Positions 24,197 to 38,018 of a stretch of DNA of 64,000 nt are shown here, in pieces. This DNA is from Heterobasidion occidentale. Taxonomy: Eukaryota > Basidiomycota > Agaricomycetes > Russulales > Bondarzewiaceae. Numbering within the stretch: the first letter of the stretch is position 1; every line of letters begins with the position of its first letter. The notes under the pieces are model-generated. The model saw only the letters and a list, made by a program, of their open reading frames with translations. It was not told the origin of the DNA and made no database searches. The stretch is from assembly GCA_039111635.1 (NCBI GenBank), contig JBCAQO010000002.1, positions 2,294,001 to 2,358,000 of the forward strand, given 5' to 3'. Both the position numbers and the translations under genes were made by a program.

Positions 24197-26286
24197 ATGC
24201 TATCTATTAAGGCGGCTCGTGCACCGCTCCGCTATCGCTTTCGTGTCGCTGCGGTACCCACCTCTCACCTTTTCTTCAGACCCTATTCCGTCGCGCCCGC
24301 GAAGGATGTTCCCCACAGTAAGAAGGTGTGGAGTTCTGCCGAAGAGGCAGTCCAGGACGTGAGCTCAGGTAGCCTGATTCTCAGCGGAGGTGAGCAGGAC
24401 AATCCTACGGTCTGCATGCTGCTTCATCCGTGCGGTTTCAAGGCTTTGGGTTATGCGGCACCCCAGAGACGCTGATCTCGGCGTTGGTCAAGCGGCCGGA
24501 AGTGAAGAATTTGACTGCCGTGTCGAACAACGCTGGTGCTGGTGATCACGGCCTTAGTACGTCTCCTTCAAGACATCGCGCATACATGCGGAATATCCTA
24601 ACATTTTTTTTGTTCAGCGCGACTGCTGAAGTCGAAGCAATTGGACAAGCTCATGATCTCGTATCTTGGAGGGTGTGTGTTTTGTATATCCTATCAAGCA
24701 GCCCAGCGCTGATAGTTTTTTCTCAGGAATAAGTACTTCGAGTCGATGTACCTCAAGGGAGAAGTCTCGTTAGAACTTGTCCCACAGGGCACATTGGTTG
24801 AACGCATGCGGGCTCATGCGTCAGGCATGCCCGTAATCTACACGCCTACCGGAGCCTATACTGCTGTGGAGACCGGGGATATTCCTATTCGCTATAACCC
24901 TGGCGGTATGGATCATGGCGTCATGATACCCGGTAACAAGAAGGAAACACGAGACTTCAATGGGAAGAGATATGTCATGGAGCCTGCTATTGCTGGAGAT
25001 GTTGCGTTCGTCCACGCCTGGAAGGCTGATGAGGCTGGTAATTGCATCTTCAAGTACGTCATCGCATTGCTAACGCCTCCAGTCCACTTGTGGGTCCTTG
25101 CTAATCCACATTTTTTACGCTAGGCACACCGCGAACAACTTCAATGCAATCATGGCAAGGAACGCAAAACTAACGATAGTTGAGGTTAGTCTTTTGCCTC
25201 TCCGTGTTTCTCTGCCCGAGTAACGCATATATCATCTAGGCTGAGCACATCGTTCCTATCGGCGACCTCGACCCCAATGCGATTCACTTACCCGGCATTT
25301 ACGTCGACCGGATTGTCCAAGCAACAGAACCCAAGCTCATCGAAATTTTGAACCTCGCACCCAGTGAGGCGGACCAAAAGTCGCAGAAGCCTGTAGATCC
25401 TGCAAAAGACATCCGGCACAGAATTGCGAGGCGTGCCGCGAAGGAGATCAAAGATGGATACTATATCAATCTCGGTGTCGGTATGCCGACTCTCGTCCCG
25501 GAGCATCTGCCCGCTGGTGTCAAGGTCTGGCTGGAGAGCGAAAACGGAATTCTCGGAATGGGACCATACCCCACGAAAGAACAAGTTGACCCGTTAGTAC
25601 CGTTTCTTTGGAGCTTGGGGTGGGCGGAATATGCTCACCGGTAACGTAGGGATATCATCAATGCGGGCAAGGAGGCTTCGACATTGTTGCCCGGTGCTTC
25701 CACTTTCGGTACGCGAGTTCATTTTTCTGTAGCAGTATAATGTGACTCATTCGATTTCAGATTCCGCCGAGTCGTTCGCTATGATTCGTGGCGGGCATCT
25801 TCACGTCTCGATCCTTGGAGTGCGCTCACTTGCCTCTGATATCTTATATCGCAATAAACTAATTTATTTTTCCAGGCCATGGAGGTTTCGCAGGCCGGGG
25901 ACATCGCGAATTACATGGTTCCAGGGAAGCTTGTGAAAGGCAAGTTGTGCGTTATTCACCGCTACGGACTGTAATTGAACGATGTGCGTTGTGCAGGTAT
26001 CGGTGGCGCGATGGATCTCGTATCTAGCCCCGACGCGACGACTATCATCGTTCTCATGCAACACTGCGCCAAGGACGGTAGCCCAAAGATCGTGAAAAAA
26101 TGCTCTCTGCCATTGACGGGTGCCCGAGCTGTCAGCCAGATCATCACTGAACTCGGTGTTTTCAACGTTGATCGCAAGGCTGGAGAACTGGAGCTGGTTG
26201 ATATCGCCGAGGGTGTTACTCTGGAGGAGATCCGAGCAAAGACCGATGCGGACTTCAAGGTTTCAGCGAACCTTGGGCGGATGTAA
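24197..26286 (+). CDS. Succinyl-CoA:3-ketoacid CoA-transferase, mitochondrial (tandem copy 2)
   Basis: This is the second, diverged copy of the CoA-transferase. I chose the ATG at 24197 ([19 protein letters not shown]), an arginine-rich presequence ending near FRPYSVAPA; an in-frame ATG at 24122 would add 25 residues. The architecture matches copy 1: [51 protein letters not shown], then linker, [20 protein letters not shown], catalytic-Glu segment [35 protein letters not shown], ending ANLGRM. Intron positions appear largely shared with copy 1, but copy 2 has an additional intron after TIVE (near 25182) that copy 1 lacks. Both copies keep the catalytic Glu and glycine-rich oxyanion segments, so both are likely active. 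Divergence is clear at protein level, so the duplication is not very recent. Confidence 0.93.
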
Positions 26287-26533
26287 TGAGCGCATGCATG
26301 GACCACGAAACCTAGACTAGAGCACCTGTAATACGTAGCCAATGTAGTTTTTTTCACGACGCAAGGTGTCTGTGTCAGAACCGCGGTTACGGACCTCACG
26401 ATTGCCGTGTGCCGGCCGGCGATGCCGAGACGACTCGGGGAGTGTGCCTAAAGCGGAGTGAAGCGACCGCGAAGGCCGTCGTGCTTGCCACTCACCACTG
26501 CTCCCTCGACGCTCGTCTCCACTATCCACAGTA

Positions 26534-28679
26534 ATGAGCTGGCTCGCCTCCCTCTTCTCCTCAAAATCCTCGTCCAACAGGAGAACACAGGCCCTCTCAC
26601 ATACCCAGGATGCCTTCTCTCTCCCATCACACGTCTTCCACGATGCTTATAACACCGACTCACTCACTACGCCTGAACCGGACTCTGCCCTCAGCCCGAC
26701 GTACACATACCCACCCCAATCAAGTGGTGGAGGCCAATACGACTATGTGCCAACCGGGTAGGCCTATCCTTTCTCAAACTTATTGCAACCGACTTTATCT
26801 TCTTACTTTGCACATGCCCACTCTGAAGACGTGCGCGACCATCGTCATTGCTTCCAACACATCATTCTCCTCTCCCAATGTTACCCCCATACCCACCCTT
26901 AGAGCATACTTGGAACCGCTTCAGAACCTGGCTCTCAAATGAATACCCCGAACTTGGCGACACCCTCAACTATGGCATCCTGCCTCAGGATCTTGTTAAC
27001 TTGGAGATGCAGTTCGGCTTTAGTCTTCCCCAGGCTGTCCGGGAGTCCTACCTCGCCGTCAATGGCCAGGAGGCTGAATCGTCGGCAGGCTGCTCGGAGG
27101 GGTTGTTCTACGGCCTGACGCTACTTCCTTTGGAAGAAGTACTGGACGAATGGCGATTCTGGAGAGAGGTCGACGATGACCCCAATACAGGTGCTCATGC
27201 GAAACTTCGCGAAGTCATGAAATCTGTCCCAGAGGGATGGGTCCGAAAGGAATATTCGCAGCGCGGGTGGATCCCTCTCATTACAGACAAGGCTGGAAAC
27301 TACGTCGGCGTCGACACCAATCCTGGCGAAGGCGGATTCGTCGGTCAGGTCATAGTCTTCGGACGCGACTTTGATACCAAAGTTGTACTCTGGCGTGGAG
27401 ATGGTCCCGCTGGCTGGGCACGGTGGTTGGCCAGCATAGTGGAGGAGCTTGAGGGAGGAGAAGGGTACGAGCTTGGTGGCGCCGCTGAGAGTGAAGGAAG
27501 TGATGATGGCGTGGGCTACGAGAGCTATTTCTTCGATGGCACAGGTCGCGGCTCAGGTGATGGCAATGGAGAGGCTGGTGCTGGTGGGTTGCGCCTGTCG
27601 GGAGAGTATCGAGGATGGAATGTTTTGGAGGCATGGGCAGATAAAAGCGTTAGGAAATGGCACGAGTCGGGTTTGATACCTGATGCGCCTGCGCGGCCGG
27701 ACAAGGGCAAGGTGAGGCATTCATATTTGTGTTTTTTCACTTCCAAGGCATAACAATACCTTCCCTACAGGCTCGCGACGTCCTTGACTTGGCCAAAACC
27801 GTCAATGGTACGGCAGCTGAGGTGCCTATTCCTGTCTTTGAAGACGATTCAGAAACATTGCCAACAAGGCAGCCTCTTCCCGTGATTTCCGTCACTAAAG
27901 TCCCTGCACCACTTCCTGTTGGACTCCCCACGCAGAGCGACATTATCCCTTCACCGACCTCCCCAGACTCGGGTGCTTCTTCTCTTGACTTAGAAAGTTC
28001 TCGCAGCCCGATGATGCGGGAAATTGACATCGAAGCTCAGCTGACAACATCCGGAACACTGTCTAAGGCACATCCGCTCACTGACGGCCCCGCCGCTGAA
28101 GCCAAAGAGCCTACTCTTGTTCCACTTCCTGTATCTCCGGGCGTACCGTCGGCTGCAGCGTCGGCAGAGCCAATACCATCATCAGAAGCGGTTTCGGACG
28201 TCACCGACTTGCTCACCGATTCTGCTCCCACAATGGATGCTCCTCCGATGCAGCCATCACCGGTGTCATCCCCGTTGAAACCCGCATCTTCTGTTGAATC
28301 TGATGTCGAATCTTCGACAAATGGGTCGGAGCCTGTCCTCATTTCTGCTGAGGACGCTATTGAGGAACCACCTGTAGAAGAGGAAGACGCAGAGCCCGAA
28401 ACGACAGTCCGTCTTGTCGGAGGAGGTTCCTCAGAGATTGTTGAAGAATCCGATCCGGCTGCGGAAACGAAGGAGAACGAGGACGAAGTCAATGAAGCCA
28501 GTGAAAAGGCTGAAGTCGCGTCCATTGCCTCCGTCCAGTCGGCGTCTTCACGGTCGTCGAAGAGGACCAGTCAACAAGAGAAGAGGAAGAGCATCTCAGC
28601 AGGTTTGAAGAAACTCGGACACTTGGGTGGGGGCAAGCGGAAAAAGGACTCTGTCAGCAGTGTGAAGGAGACGGCGTAG
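26534..28679 (+). CDS. SMI1: Knr4/Smi1-like cell-wall assembly regulator
   Basis: Knr4/Smi1 is an intrinsically disordered hub protein that coordinates cell-wall synthesis with the Slt2 MAP-kinase pathway. The start MSWLASLFSSKSSSNRR begins a short disordered exon. After an intron (about 26758-26847) comes the SMI1/KNR4 domain: PPLEHTWNRFRTWLSNEYPE, LPQDLVNLEMQFGFSLPQAV, RESYLAVNGQE, GLFYGLTLLPLEEVLDEW, GWIPLITDKAGNYVGVDTNP and VVLWRGDGPAGWARWLAS. A second intron near 27713-27771 leads to a 300-residue Ser/Pro/Glu-rich tail of low complexity, ending in a basic stretch (KKLGHLGGGKRKKDSVSSVK). The globular middle flanked by long disordered arms is the family's usual layout. The tail is compositionally biased but keeps one open frame. 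Confidence 0.9.
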
Positions 28680-29199
28680 GAGGAGAGCGCGACGCGGGCA
28701 TTGTGCAGAGCTTCCGCGCTGTTCTTATGATCACTGGACCATATTTTTGCTTTACATTCCATTGCCATATATACGCATACTACACTGCAGGTCAACGATT
28801 AATTTTGCCTCTGTCGCATGAGTTCTTGTTTCAGGCTCAGTCGTCGTTCGTTCATCGTTCCCCTCTTTACTGTTCGATCTTCATGTACGATGCATTTTCT
28901 CCTGATACCCGCAATCATTCTATGGCCATTGGTACAATAACTTGCCTGCAGATGCCTCTGATTCAGAATGTGTGTGATGTTTTTGACGCCACCGGCGAGT
29001 GGCGCAACCAATAAAAATCGAGTTCCTTATGCGGTAATTTCAAATAATGAGGAACCCCGCTCGGCCCAATCTGCGGCGGTACGCATTCAATATTCACCAC
29101 ACATCTAAATTTCCCGTCTCTTTGTTTCCCTTCGACTAGTAATTGCGGAATTACCCACTAACTCACCTTATACCTGGCGGTTGACATTGCGTTGCTCAA
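28680..29199. other. Intergenic region between SMI1 and RLP24
   Basis: 520 nt between same-strand genes. Short open frames on both strands (28703-29014, 28799-29011) overlap and resemble nothing. The last 150 nt should be the RLP24 promoter; I see no clear TATA box. Confidence 0.45.
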
Positions 29200-30022
29200 A
29201 TGCGTATCGAGAAGTGCTATTTCTGCTCAAAAAGCGTCTATCCTGGTCATGGTGCGCATGGCAGTGAATCATCGGTCTTGCTGCTCTCTTAATTTTCATC
29301 CATTATAGGATCGGCGTTTGTGAGAAACGACTCCAAGGTTTTCAGGTTCTGTACATCCAAGTGAGCTCGTTGCTCGTCTCGGGCAGAGAATGTGCATATT
29401 GACTCCCTCACCGACTTCTAGATGCCATAAAAACTTCAAGTCAGTTTTCTTCCTCGAAGCTACGCTGATGCTTTACTCACCGCGTTCCCGGATCAGAATG
29501 AAGCGTAATCCGAGAAAAGTGAGATGGACCAAGGCTTTCAGGAAGGCAGCAGGGAAGGAGATGACTGTCGTGCGTCTATCCTTGTCTGGTTTCAGGACGC
29601 GGGCTCAAATGCGTGCTGCTATCAATTCACAGGATTCGACGATAGACTTCGAAAAGCGGAGAAACGTCCCTGTCCGGTACGACCGCGAGCTCGTCCAGAC
29701 TACGATCAAGGCTATGAAGCGGATAGCAGAGATCAAACAGAAGAGGGAGCGTGCGTTTTGGAAGAACAGGTACGCACATGCGCTCTTGCTCAACCGACTT
29801 CGACTGTGGGGGACTCAACCCGCTGTCTCGATCAGAATGGTGGCCAGCAGAGACAAGGTGCGCGCACATCGCAAAAAAAAGCTGGAGTCGATCAAATTGC
29901 TCGAGCCAACATCGACCGAAGGTGCACAAGTCACGGTCAAGGAGAAAATCAAGGTCTCCGCCAAATCAAGGATTGCTCTACTTCCTGGAGAGGGACGGTC
30001 AATGGGCATGGATCTCGATTAG
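29200..30022 (+). CDS. RLP24: Ribosome biogenesis protein RLP24 (eL24-like pre-60S factor)
   Basis: Rlp24 occupies the eL24 site on pre-60S particles and recruits the AAA-ATPase Drg1/Afg2, which releases it in the cytoplasm. Exon 1 from 29200 reads [18 protein letters not shown]. After an intron comes [18 protein letters not shown], completing the C-x2-C ... C-x3-C zinc finger, then [20 protein letters not shown] and [11 protein letters not shown]. The final exons give [39 protein letters not shown] and a C-terminal extension ending GRSMGMDLD. That extension is what separates Rlp24 from ribosomal eL24 itself and is the Drg1-binding arm in yeast. Six exons are joined by short GT-AG introns with the frame kept throughout. 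Confidence 0.93.
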
Positions 30023-30272
30023 ATGTACTTTCACTTTTTCCCTTGTATGTATTGCTTTCGATGTGTTTTCAGATTAAAAAAAGTAGACCGTTATGTAGTA
30101 ATAGCAGGGTCATGCACACTATGCATACATGATTAGGGCTAAGTGTGAGTGGTAGAAAGATCCGCGAATGAATAAAAGTACAATGTGAATGAGATCGTGG
30201 AGACTGTGACTTGAACATCGATAACAGGCGGCATAAACGTAAATTAAGTACGTGCGGCTGGGGGAGGATAGA

Positions 30273-33200
30273 CTATTGACGATGCTTGTATTTCGCCTCG
30301 TTCTCAAGCCGGACGTTGGGATCCATAGAGTTATGCAGGCCCAGCAATGCTTTACTGACTGCCTCGCTGGCACCGATCATCGGCTTCAAAACAGCGATTG
30401 GCACAGCCCTGATCACTGCACGGACTGGACCCTACAGATTGCGTTAGAGGCATCGGAAACATCGACTGTGCTCATAGACGTACCTCATTGCCAGACCGCT
30501 CATATACTTCCATAGGAACTGCCAAAATGGTCTGTGCCGCAGAATTGAGATTCCTCCGTAGACTCGTGTAGGCCGACTGCATGCCCTCCTTCATGTCCAG
30601 AGGCTGTTCGGCGTATTTACTGATGAGGTCGGCTGCGTCCTCGCCAGTGTTCCATCGCGGCCCAGTGCCTTCGCTGTCTACTGGAGATTCTGGTACAGTC
30701 TCTGCGGTGATCGACTCGCTGAAATGGCTTCCAAGTACATTTTTCTGCCTGCTCCAGAATCACTTGAGTCCCAGTTGCCAAACGTGCACCCAGTTTGATG
30801 GCTTCGACAGCCGTGGTCTGTACAAAGGCCCTCGTACCCTTTTGAATGCCTCGCACGATCCGACCGTCCTTCTTGTATTGTGCAATCGGTAGCAGGACCA
30901 GGTCCGCAACTCCAGAGCCAACATTCACCACGGAACGAATGGGAGCGACTCCAGAGATTACGTCTGCAAGTTGCGTGGCTTTCACATCGGGCGTCCAAAG
31001 GTCGTTTAGGAGATCAAAGAATCGAGGCCAGCCAGTAATCTATCCTAGCATGTCAGTGTGATGGGTGAAGGGACACTGCACAACGTACTCCAGATATGGT
31101 GATATGTCTGAGTGTCATTTCAGCACCGTCGAAGTGGAAGAAGTTCATGAGTTCAATGGTCCTTCCCTCTCGTAGAGCTCTATAATCGACACGGCGGGGC
31201 TTGTAGTCCAGCTTAAGTCCTACTGGAAACACTTCTGCGTGCTCTGCATCGTGAATGGCATCATCAATCATCGGTCGTCTACAATGAAAGCAGACATACG
31301 GAAGTAGATTTCATTACTAGGTGCTCCAGCAGCTGGGGTCGCATTTGGGTCTTTGAAGCTGAAGAACTTCTTTAAAAAGTCCAGCGCATCCTGGTCGACA
31401 TGCAAGCGAAGGGGAAGAATTTTGGCCTGAATCCGTCGTTTGAGGTACAAATTCTAGTATGGACCTTGTGAAAACGACTCACTCGCAGCCTAGCTTCTTC
31501 GGACGGGTTGCTTGGGACTGGACGAACGGTACGCAATTCCACGCGTACCATGTTCGAATCAGTTTCGCGGACATTACCATGCGAATCGGACCGCAGCGCT
31601 GAGAGGAACTTTCTCCATGTCGAAGTCTTCACATGATCCAGGATTTCTACGTCTCTGATTGTGGCAAGAACCCTGGACACTGTATCGTCATCAGGTGCAT
31701 GCTGGTCCACTTCTGCGTTTAAACCAAATAAACGAAACTCGATACTAGGCCCTCTTGCCCTGGTAAGGCGATGGCCATGGATTCGAAGGGATCGTGGAGC
31801 GGGCTGTTCATGAGTTTGAGGCTTCAATGACTGCCATGAACTCTGGCTCGCAGTCTCAAGATCATCCTTCAGCTCTTCATCGATAGCCTCAATCAGCGCG
31901 TCAGGCCCCATCTCGTTCAAATCCTGCTCCAAGCCAACATAGACAGAGTTGAATAAGAGCGTGCTTGCTTCATCAACGTTAGGATCGTATGTCTGGCCAC
32001 TTGCTACCAGTTGTTTGATTTTTGCCAGTCGTCGTTTCATTTCCTTGATCTCGTGTTCAATCGTCTGACGCGTCGAGGCCCAGTCATAGCCCTCATACAA
32101 GAAGAGTGTGACGTCGGCTTGATGGATCCGCAGGCGATCCTTGACCATGCCATTTCTGTATGAGGCAAATGAATAATCAGAGGTCAAAGAGGATGGTAAA
32201 ACTGACTCGTAGATCTCTTCGGAGAGTGCTGGTAATGTGGTAAAATAATTCTCGACGACATTGAGTTCTTCAGAGTGCAGCAACTTGATGGTCTCCCCTC
32301 CGACCTTGGATATGAGTCCAACTTTTTCGGAAGTCGTATTATACGAGAAAATATCTTCTTCTTGGAGATCTTCCAAGTCCTCATCGTCGTACTCACGAAG
32401 GCCAGCCGCGGCGCCGAAGGAGGCGTCGAGATATTCGGGATTGGATGGAAGGTCGTCGTTAATCATATCTGGAGCTGCTCCAACCTCAGGAATTCGATGA
32501 AATGCTTGCTCATCCACAGATGCTACAAGAATTCGTGAAAACTCAAAATGAAATCACGAAACGAATCTTACCCATAATTTCATGATTTATATATTCCTGG
32601 GTGGATAAGTTGGTTGGCTCTTTGGTTTGAGGTTGCAACGAGCTAAGTCCAAGTATCAGTTTCACGGTCCTTTGCTCTGTACGATGAACAGACGCACGGT
32701 TCAGTATCGTGTTTGCCGAATGCTGAACCCAAGTCACTACCGAAAGCGCCAAGGGCAGTCATTGTGTCAGCGCATAGATGAAGGCGAAGTGTGATGCCTT
32801 CCACAGTGACCTGCACAAACTCATTAGTGATCCAATGCGTTTTTCCAGCATTAAGATGTATTCATCACATCAGAATTAGAGGGTTCTTCGTTCGCGATCG
32901 CTATCAACAACTTCAAGTTAGATATTTCAGCCAGCAAAGCATAACCTGATCTCTGGTAACGAATGGGGATCAATCAATATACATCAGTTCAATCAAATTA
33001 TATCACAAACCTTCCAGAACGTGATGCCCTTCGCGCCTAATAAAGACAGCCTGTTGGCGTCGTTGGCGGCGGCAAGATGGTTATCTACCAGCAAGACGCC
33101 CAACGTTGAGACTCCTATATTTAAGTGTGTCTCCGTTGAATCACCAACTATGTCGGTTGAGAAATCGAAGTCGCCGAGATGAAGGACTAGTGCGCCTGGA

Positions 33201-36200
33201 TGCTGTGGGGCAAACAAACGAACAGAGCCGTCCATAACCTTCACAGTAACCCGCGTACGTTCACTAGGTATAACGCTTTCAAAAGCCTAAGGATTTGAGG
33301 GACAGAGAAAAATTAGTGAGAAGCAGTTGATAGGCGACAAAAAACATACACCTGGTGGAGATTTGGCAAATCGAGCGAGGTCTGACATCCACTGCAGATC
33401 AGGAAGGAAGTTGTATGTGAAACCGCACAACGTCAACCTTATACGCGTTTCTTTAGCCGTTGACTCTGGGACCACTAGAGAGGTGAAACGCAATTTCAAA
33501 AGAGGCCTAGGGCTAGATAGCTGGGATAAACAAAGTCAGTGATAGGTGGACATTATCTGCCCCAAACAAAGCATACCAGGCTGCGAGGTGCAGTCAAAGA
33601 TAAGGATGGCATAGAAGAAGAGCTTTGCCCATCGACAATGACAATGACCATCGTGGACAAAGTCATGACCGTTTCGTCCTGTCAGAACAGCCATCAGAAG
33701 ATGATTAGCGACAGGGTGACCATGCATTGACCTTTCCTTCTGGCTTCAACTCGAGAAGTGCGTCGACCTCAGAAGCGAGGATGTCGAATGGTTGCAAAAG
33801 GGCGGATGTGTCCTTTACTTCTCGAGGTACCATCAATCTCACAAAGGCTGATTTCATCCATCAATATATGGACAAACCGAAAACGAGTTCAATCACCTTC
33901 TGAGACTGTGGCCTTGATTATTGTTTCGTTGCTAAGTGACTTGCTTTCCTGTAAACCGATACCATCGCTCTCTATGGAGCTACTACTAGCTCTGTGTTTG
34001 GCGGGCACGAAAAATCTGCTCCCTATGAGAGATGGACCTTGTCTCGATGACGTCTCTGAATCAGCGCTTTTAGATACTGTCCTCTCAACAAGTTGTTGAA
34101 TGTCGTCAGCCCACAGCTGTGCACCATCCAAGAGAGGTTTCGACAGATCGATATGAAGTGAAGGGATCTCTATAGCAAGGACCAGAGCCTTTGAGGGATT
34201 GATTGCCAAATTATGCGTTTGTGTCAACGCTATGCGGGCTGGATGGGCATTGAGGCCTGAACCCCCGTCAGTTGATCGTCCGCCACCAGAACCTTCCGCA
34301 GCAACAGAAAGTGGTCCCAAGGACATGAATGCACTTGCATTGCTTTCCCCTACCAATGAACTAGCGATGACCAAGCGTCGCAATTCTGCGGTCAACAACG
34401 ATGTGCTGTTGCTCTTATGCAAAGGGGAGGGCGGAGGACTGTAGCATCGATGCCCGTAAAGCGCGCGCCTGGTTTATGGCTAGATGGAGGTGAATGGGTT
34501 GACAATGTAAGGCCATGAATGTCCATGATAAAGGCACCGGAACGAGGTGAATATGACGGTGGAGGAGGGCAACGAACTTCCATCCTAATCATGGGGAAGC
34601 CGACAGCGACATCGACTCTTTGAACTTCCTGGGTTCGAGATTTCACCTAGGTAGAATTAATGCCAGAGCTTTTACAATAGCCATCATATTGACGAACCTT
34701 GCGTTTTGATCGCGTCGAGGGTACCGAAAGACCAGGCTCCTTCAGCCGGTAGTCCATAGATAAGTTCAGATCTTCCAGTACAAGTCTTTCCAACCGCTTT
34801 CTTTCCATTTCCCTCTCCCTTTGCTGTTTCCGCATTTTTGACATGCGCTGACCTCGCGGAGAAGCTGGTGGTGTTGGATCAGTTTCGTCAGTTTCGTCAC
34901 CCCCTGACTCTGAACCGGAATCTCGTTGTGGGAAATCCGACCCAAGGGTCCTCTGCTGACTCACTGGGCTTGCGATCTCTTCCAAGAATGATAGTAGTTG
35001 ACTAGACTCTTGATCGTTGTCTCCACCATCGAGCATCAGTCCAAGGTCGAAAAAGAAATGAAGAGGTAAGAAATCTGCATTGACGGAATATTCGTCCGCA
35101 TTTCTCCCGGATGTCCGATCTCCGCTATGAATCACAGACGATGCAGCAGCGACCTTCGCCGTAAGCGCTGGTTCATGTGTGTTCGGGTCAGGCGCTTCAG
35201 GAGGGATGTTCGCCGACGGAACCTTGTCAGGAGACAGACTTGAGATAGGTAGGTTGTTCGCAGAGACCCTGCGGGATTGGTTATGACGATGCGAGGGTTT
35301 TACTCGCCATAGAGAAGCCCTGGCTTGGTTTGCATGTTGTATCGGAGTCGTCCAATCAGTAACATCGAACACTGGTAATGGCGGAGTTTGTGCACCCTGC
35401 AGTGGATGATTGCTATCGTATGAGGATATAGTTGCGGGTGATTGGTGTTCAGTTGGATACTGAAGGGACAGGTGCGGATCCGTGATCAACACAGGAGAAA
35501 CTACATGTTCGTGCGAGCTAGATGGTGATGGGGGAGATCCTGAAGGCCGACGAAATGCGCAGATAGATAAATCGGCAACAGTCAAGGTTATGGTAGTAGA
35601 TGTCGAAGAGACAAGTTCGTTCTCGGCCGAACGTGGCTGACGACCGGAACGTCCTGCAGGAAAGACATTCGTTCTGCTGACAGACGTAGAAACTGATGCG
35701 GTGACGGCGACCGTTTCCACGAGCAGTCGAACGTAACCATGTAGAAGTCTTGGAGGTATCAAGGGCTGGTCAAAAAATGCATGCAAGTCAATGAGAACTT
35801 CTCCTTTAGATTTCGGCAGTCCCTTTGCGTCTTTGACTGTCAAAAGCGATGGCAAGAAGAGTAATGCCACCCCACGTATGTGGACACTCGCTTTGATGTC
35901 GTCCAGGATTGAAGATGAGACAGTGGTAGTTGAAGCGCCATCTGAATCTTTGATCTCCTGTTTCGGTGCAGGAGAGGGCTTGAGAGACGTATGAGAAGCC
36001 AATATCTCTGCGATGTCCAAGATACTGCGAATATGAGTCGCTCCGAGCGCACATGCAATTGTACTTGTCGTTATAGAGATGCTAACTCGTCCTGATTTCT
36101 TCGCCTGCTGGCCTTCGGTAGATGACGCACCTACACTTGGTGCGACAGTACTCGGCGCAAAGGAAGGCGCTGAGGTTCTACGAGGTAAAAGAGATGTGGT

Positions 36201-37616
36201 TAATCTAATCACGGTTGGCTCGCACGCGAGCGATAGAAGAGTCTCTTCGAGAACCTGTATCTCCTCCTGCTCCGGCGCTTTGGCTTGCGGAGAATCGCTA
36301 GGAAAAAGCTCTTGTTCGATCGCCCCGAGGCCGTTGGACAACTCTGAGGCAGAGGCTGGTGGTGTATCCTGTGACTCTGTCTGCGCAGTGGAACCCTCGT
36401 CATCGTCTTTGGCAATGATAGAAACAGCACTCTGGAACATAGTACTGGCTACGGTGCTCGCGACGGTGCTCGCTGGGGAAACAGGTCGTGGGGGAAGACC
36501 AGCGATAGATTGGGACATCATTGATTGTGTATCCTCGTCCAAGTCAGAATCAGACTGATAATGATATGCTGAAGGGGAAGGCGGAGAGATGGGCGGATTG
36601 AAAGCTAATTGCGATTGTGGACTATGTGCCGAGGAAGAGCATCCTGTATGATTGATAGTATCGACATAGACGCTTTGAGTGCACAGAAACGTTTAACGTA
36701 CCCTTTGTTGGATTAAGATCGTGATACAAAAGCGTAGCTCCGGAGATAGAAATCGTGCGAGTCTCTCCCGGAGATTCGGGTCCAATTGTGACATCCTTGG
36801 GGCCAGTGCTTGAATCAATGCTTGTCGTATTCGGTCTATCGTCCCTCCCATAGGCAATCTCAGATACTTTGAAGACGAAACTTGAATGACCTGGATAGAC
36901 CAATGTAACGATCGTATCCTTAGCATCGAACTCAAAGCGCGACAACAACCGCTCAATCATGGTAGCAAATATAGACACCCCTGCAGGATCCACCTCGGAT
37001 GGAGCCTCTTCGTCCGCAGCGATAAATGGGTCAAGTCCACCTGGAACGTTCTCACGAGTAGAGGTGACAGATATGTCAAAGTCTGGATGAAAGGATTCAC
37101 GCAGCGTGGCTTCCTCTCCTGGAGTCAACTCATCGTGAATGAATGATTCGGCGACACTCACGACTGAGTCTGCGAGGTTTGTAGTTGCCTGAGCGGTTGG
37201 TACAGGAGCCTTCGGATCAACGTGAAAAGTGAGATGAAGGGATTGAATGGACAAGCCGACGTTGGCTGTCAGGGGATTAGGCCAAGGAATACGCGCAGTG
37301 ACACTGGATATAGAGCCATCATGAAGCTTTACTGGCAGCCCTATAAGATGCGAGTTGATAGCCTGTGACAAGCATAAACACCAACTACTCGCAAGGGAAA
37401 GAGAAGACGCACAGTATAATCTAGTTCTAGATCCCTAACTTGCACATAACCAGATCCAATCTGAGAATCTATCTGTTGTACATCGAATTGTCCCGGTTTG
37501 AGAAGGTGACCCAGCGATCGTTTGAGAATAAAAGAAATAAATCTGCGTTGTATTCCTGAAGGCAACGAAAAGTCAATCGAGGGTAATGGTAGCCATGAAG
37601 TCGACCACCAAGCCAT
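30273..37616 (-). CDS. ATG2: Autophagy-related protein 2 (ATG2), bridge-like lipid transfer protein
   Basis: Atg2 is a rod-shaped lipid-transfer protein that moves phospholipids from the ER to the growing phagophore together with Atg9 and Atg18. Start at 37616 gives the chorein-like N-terminus: [74 protein letters not shown] long, Ser-rich middle region follows (34647-36542 in one open frame). Next comes a segment with [19 protein letters not shown], then the acidic [13 protein letters not shown] piece. The conserved C-terminal domain is last: [59 protein letters not shown], ending [13 protein letters not shown]. The length, over 7 kb with at least ten introns, suits a protein of about 2,000 residues as expected. 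It converges on RLP24 with a 250 nt gap. Confidence 0.92.
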
Positions 37617-38018
37617 GGTGCTCGCTGCTACAGTCGAAGAGCAAGTCCCATTTAGAGTCGTGACATCACGGGCTGCTACTTAGATAATCGGCGATATCGA
37701 GTGACGTAAGCATTCTCCCTCGGCCGTGGGCGTCTGGGTGCCTTGGCCCGCAGTCTTGGTCGGTTCCAGGAAGGGGTATTTGAGACATGTTCAGATCTAT
37801 GTTCTGTTAGTCATTCCAGACAAGCTGGGGTTTAAACGAAGATTGCAACGTTGAGCGCTTGAGCGCCTTATCAACTACAGGGATATGTTGGGGATATGTC
37901 TGTCAATCGTACATGTCCGAAAAGCCGCTCCACTAAATATACACGTCGCACAAGCTGAATGAAAGGGAAAGAGTAGGTAAATATCATATTTTCCTCCGAT
38001 TTATACAATGACCCAAAG
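37617..38018. other. Intergenic region upstream of ATG2
   Basis: 402 nt holding the ATG2 promoter (minus strand) and the 3' end of the RPA32-like gene. No open frame or RNA gene is visible. Confidence 0.45.

Noticed and set aside
28037..28525. 162-codon minus-strand frame inside SMI1
   Set aside because: Antisense shadow of the low-complexity tail of SMI1; Ser/Gly/Thr-rich with no domain.
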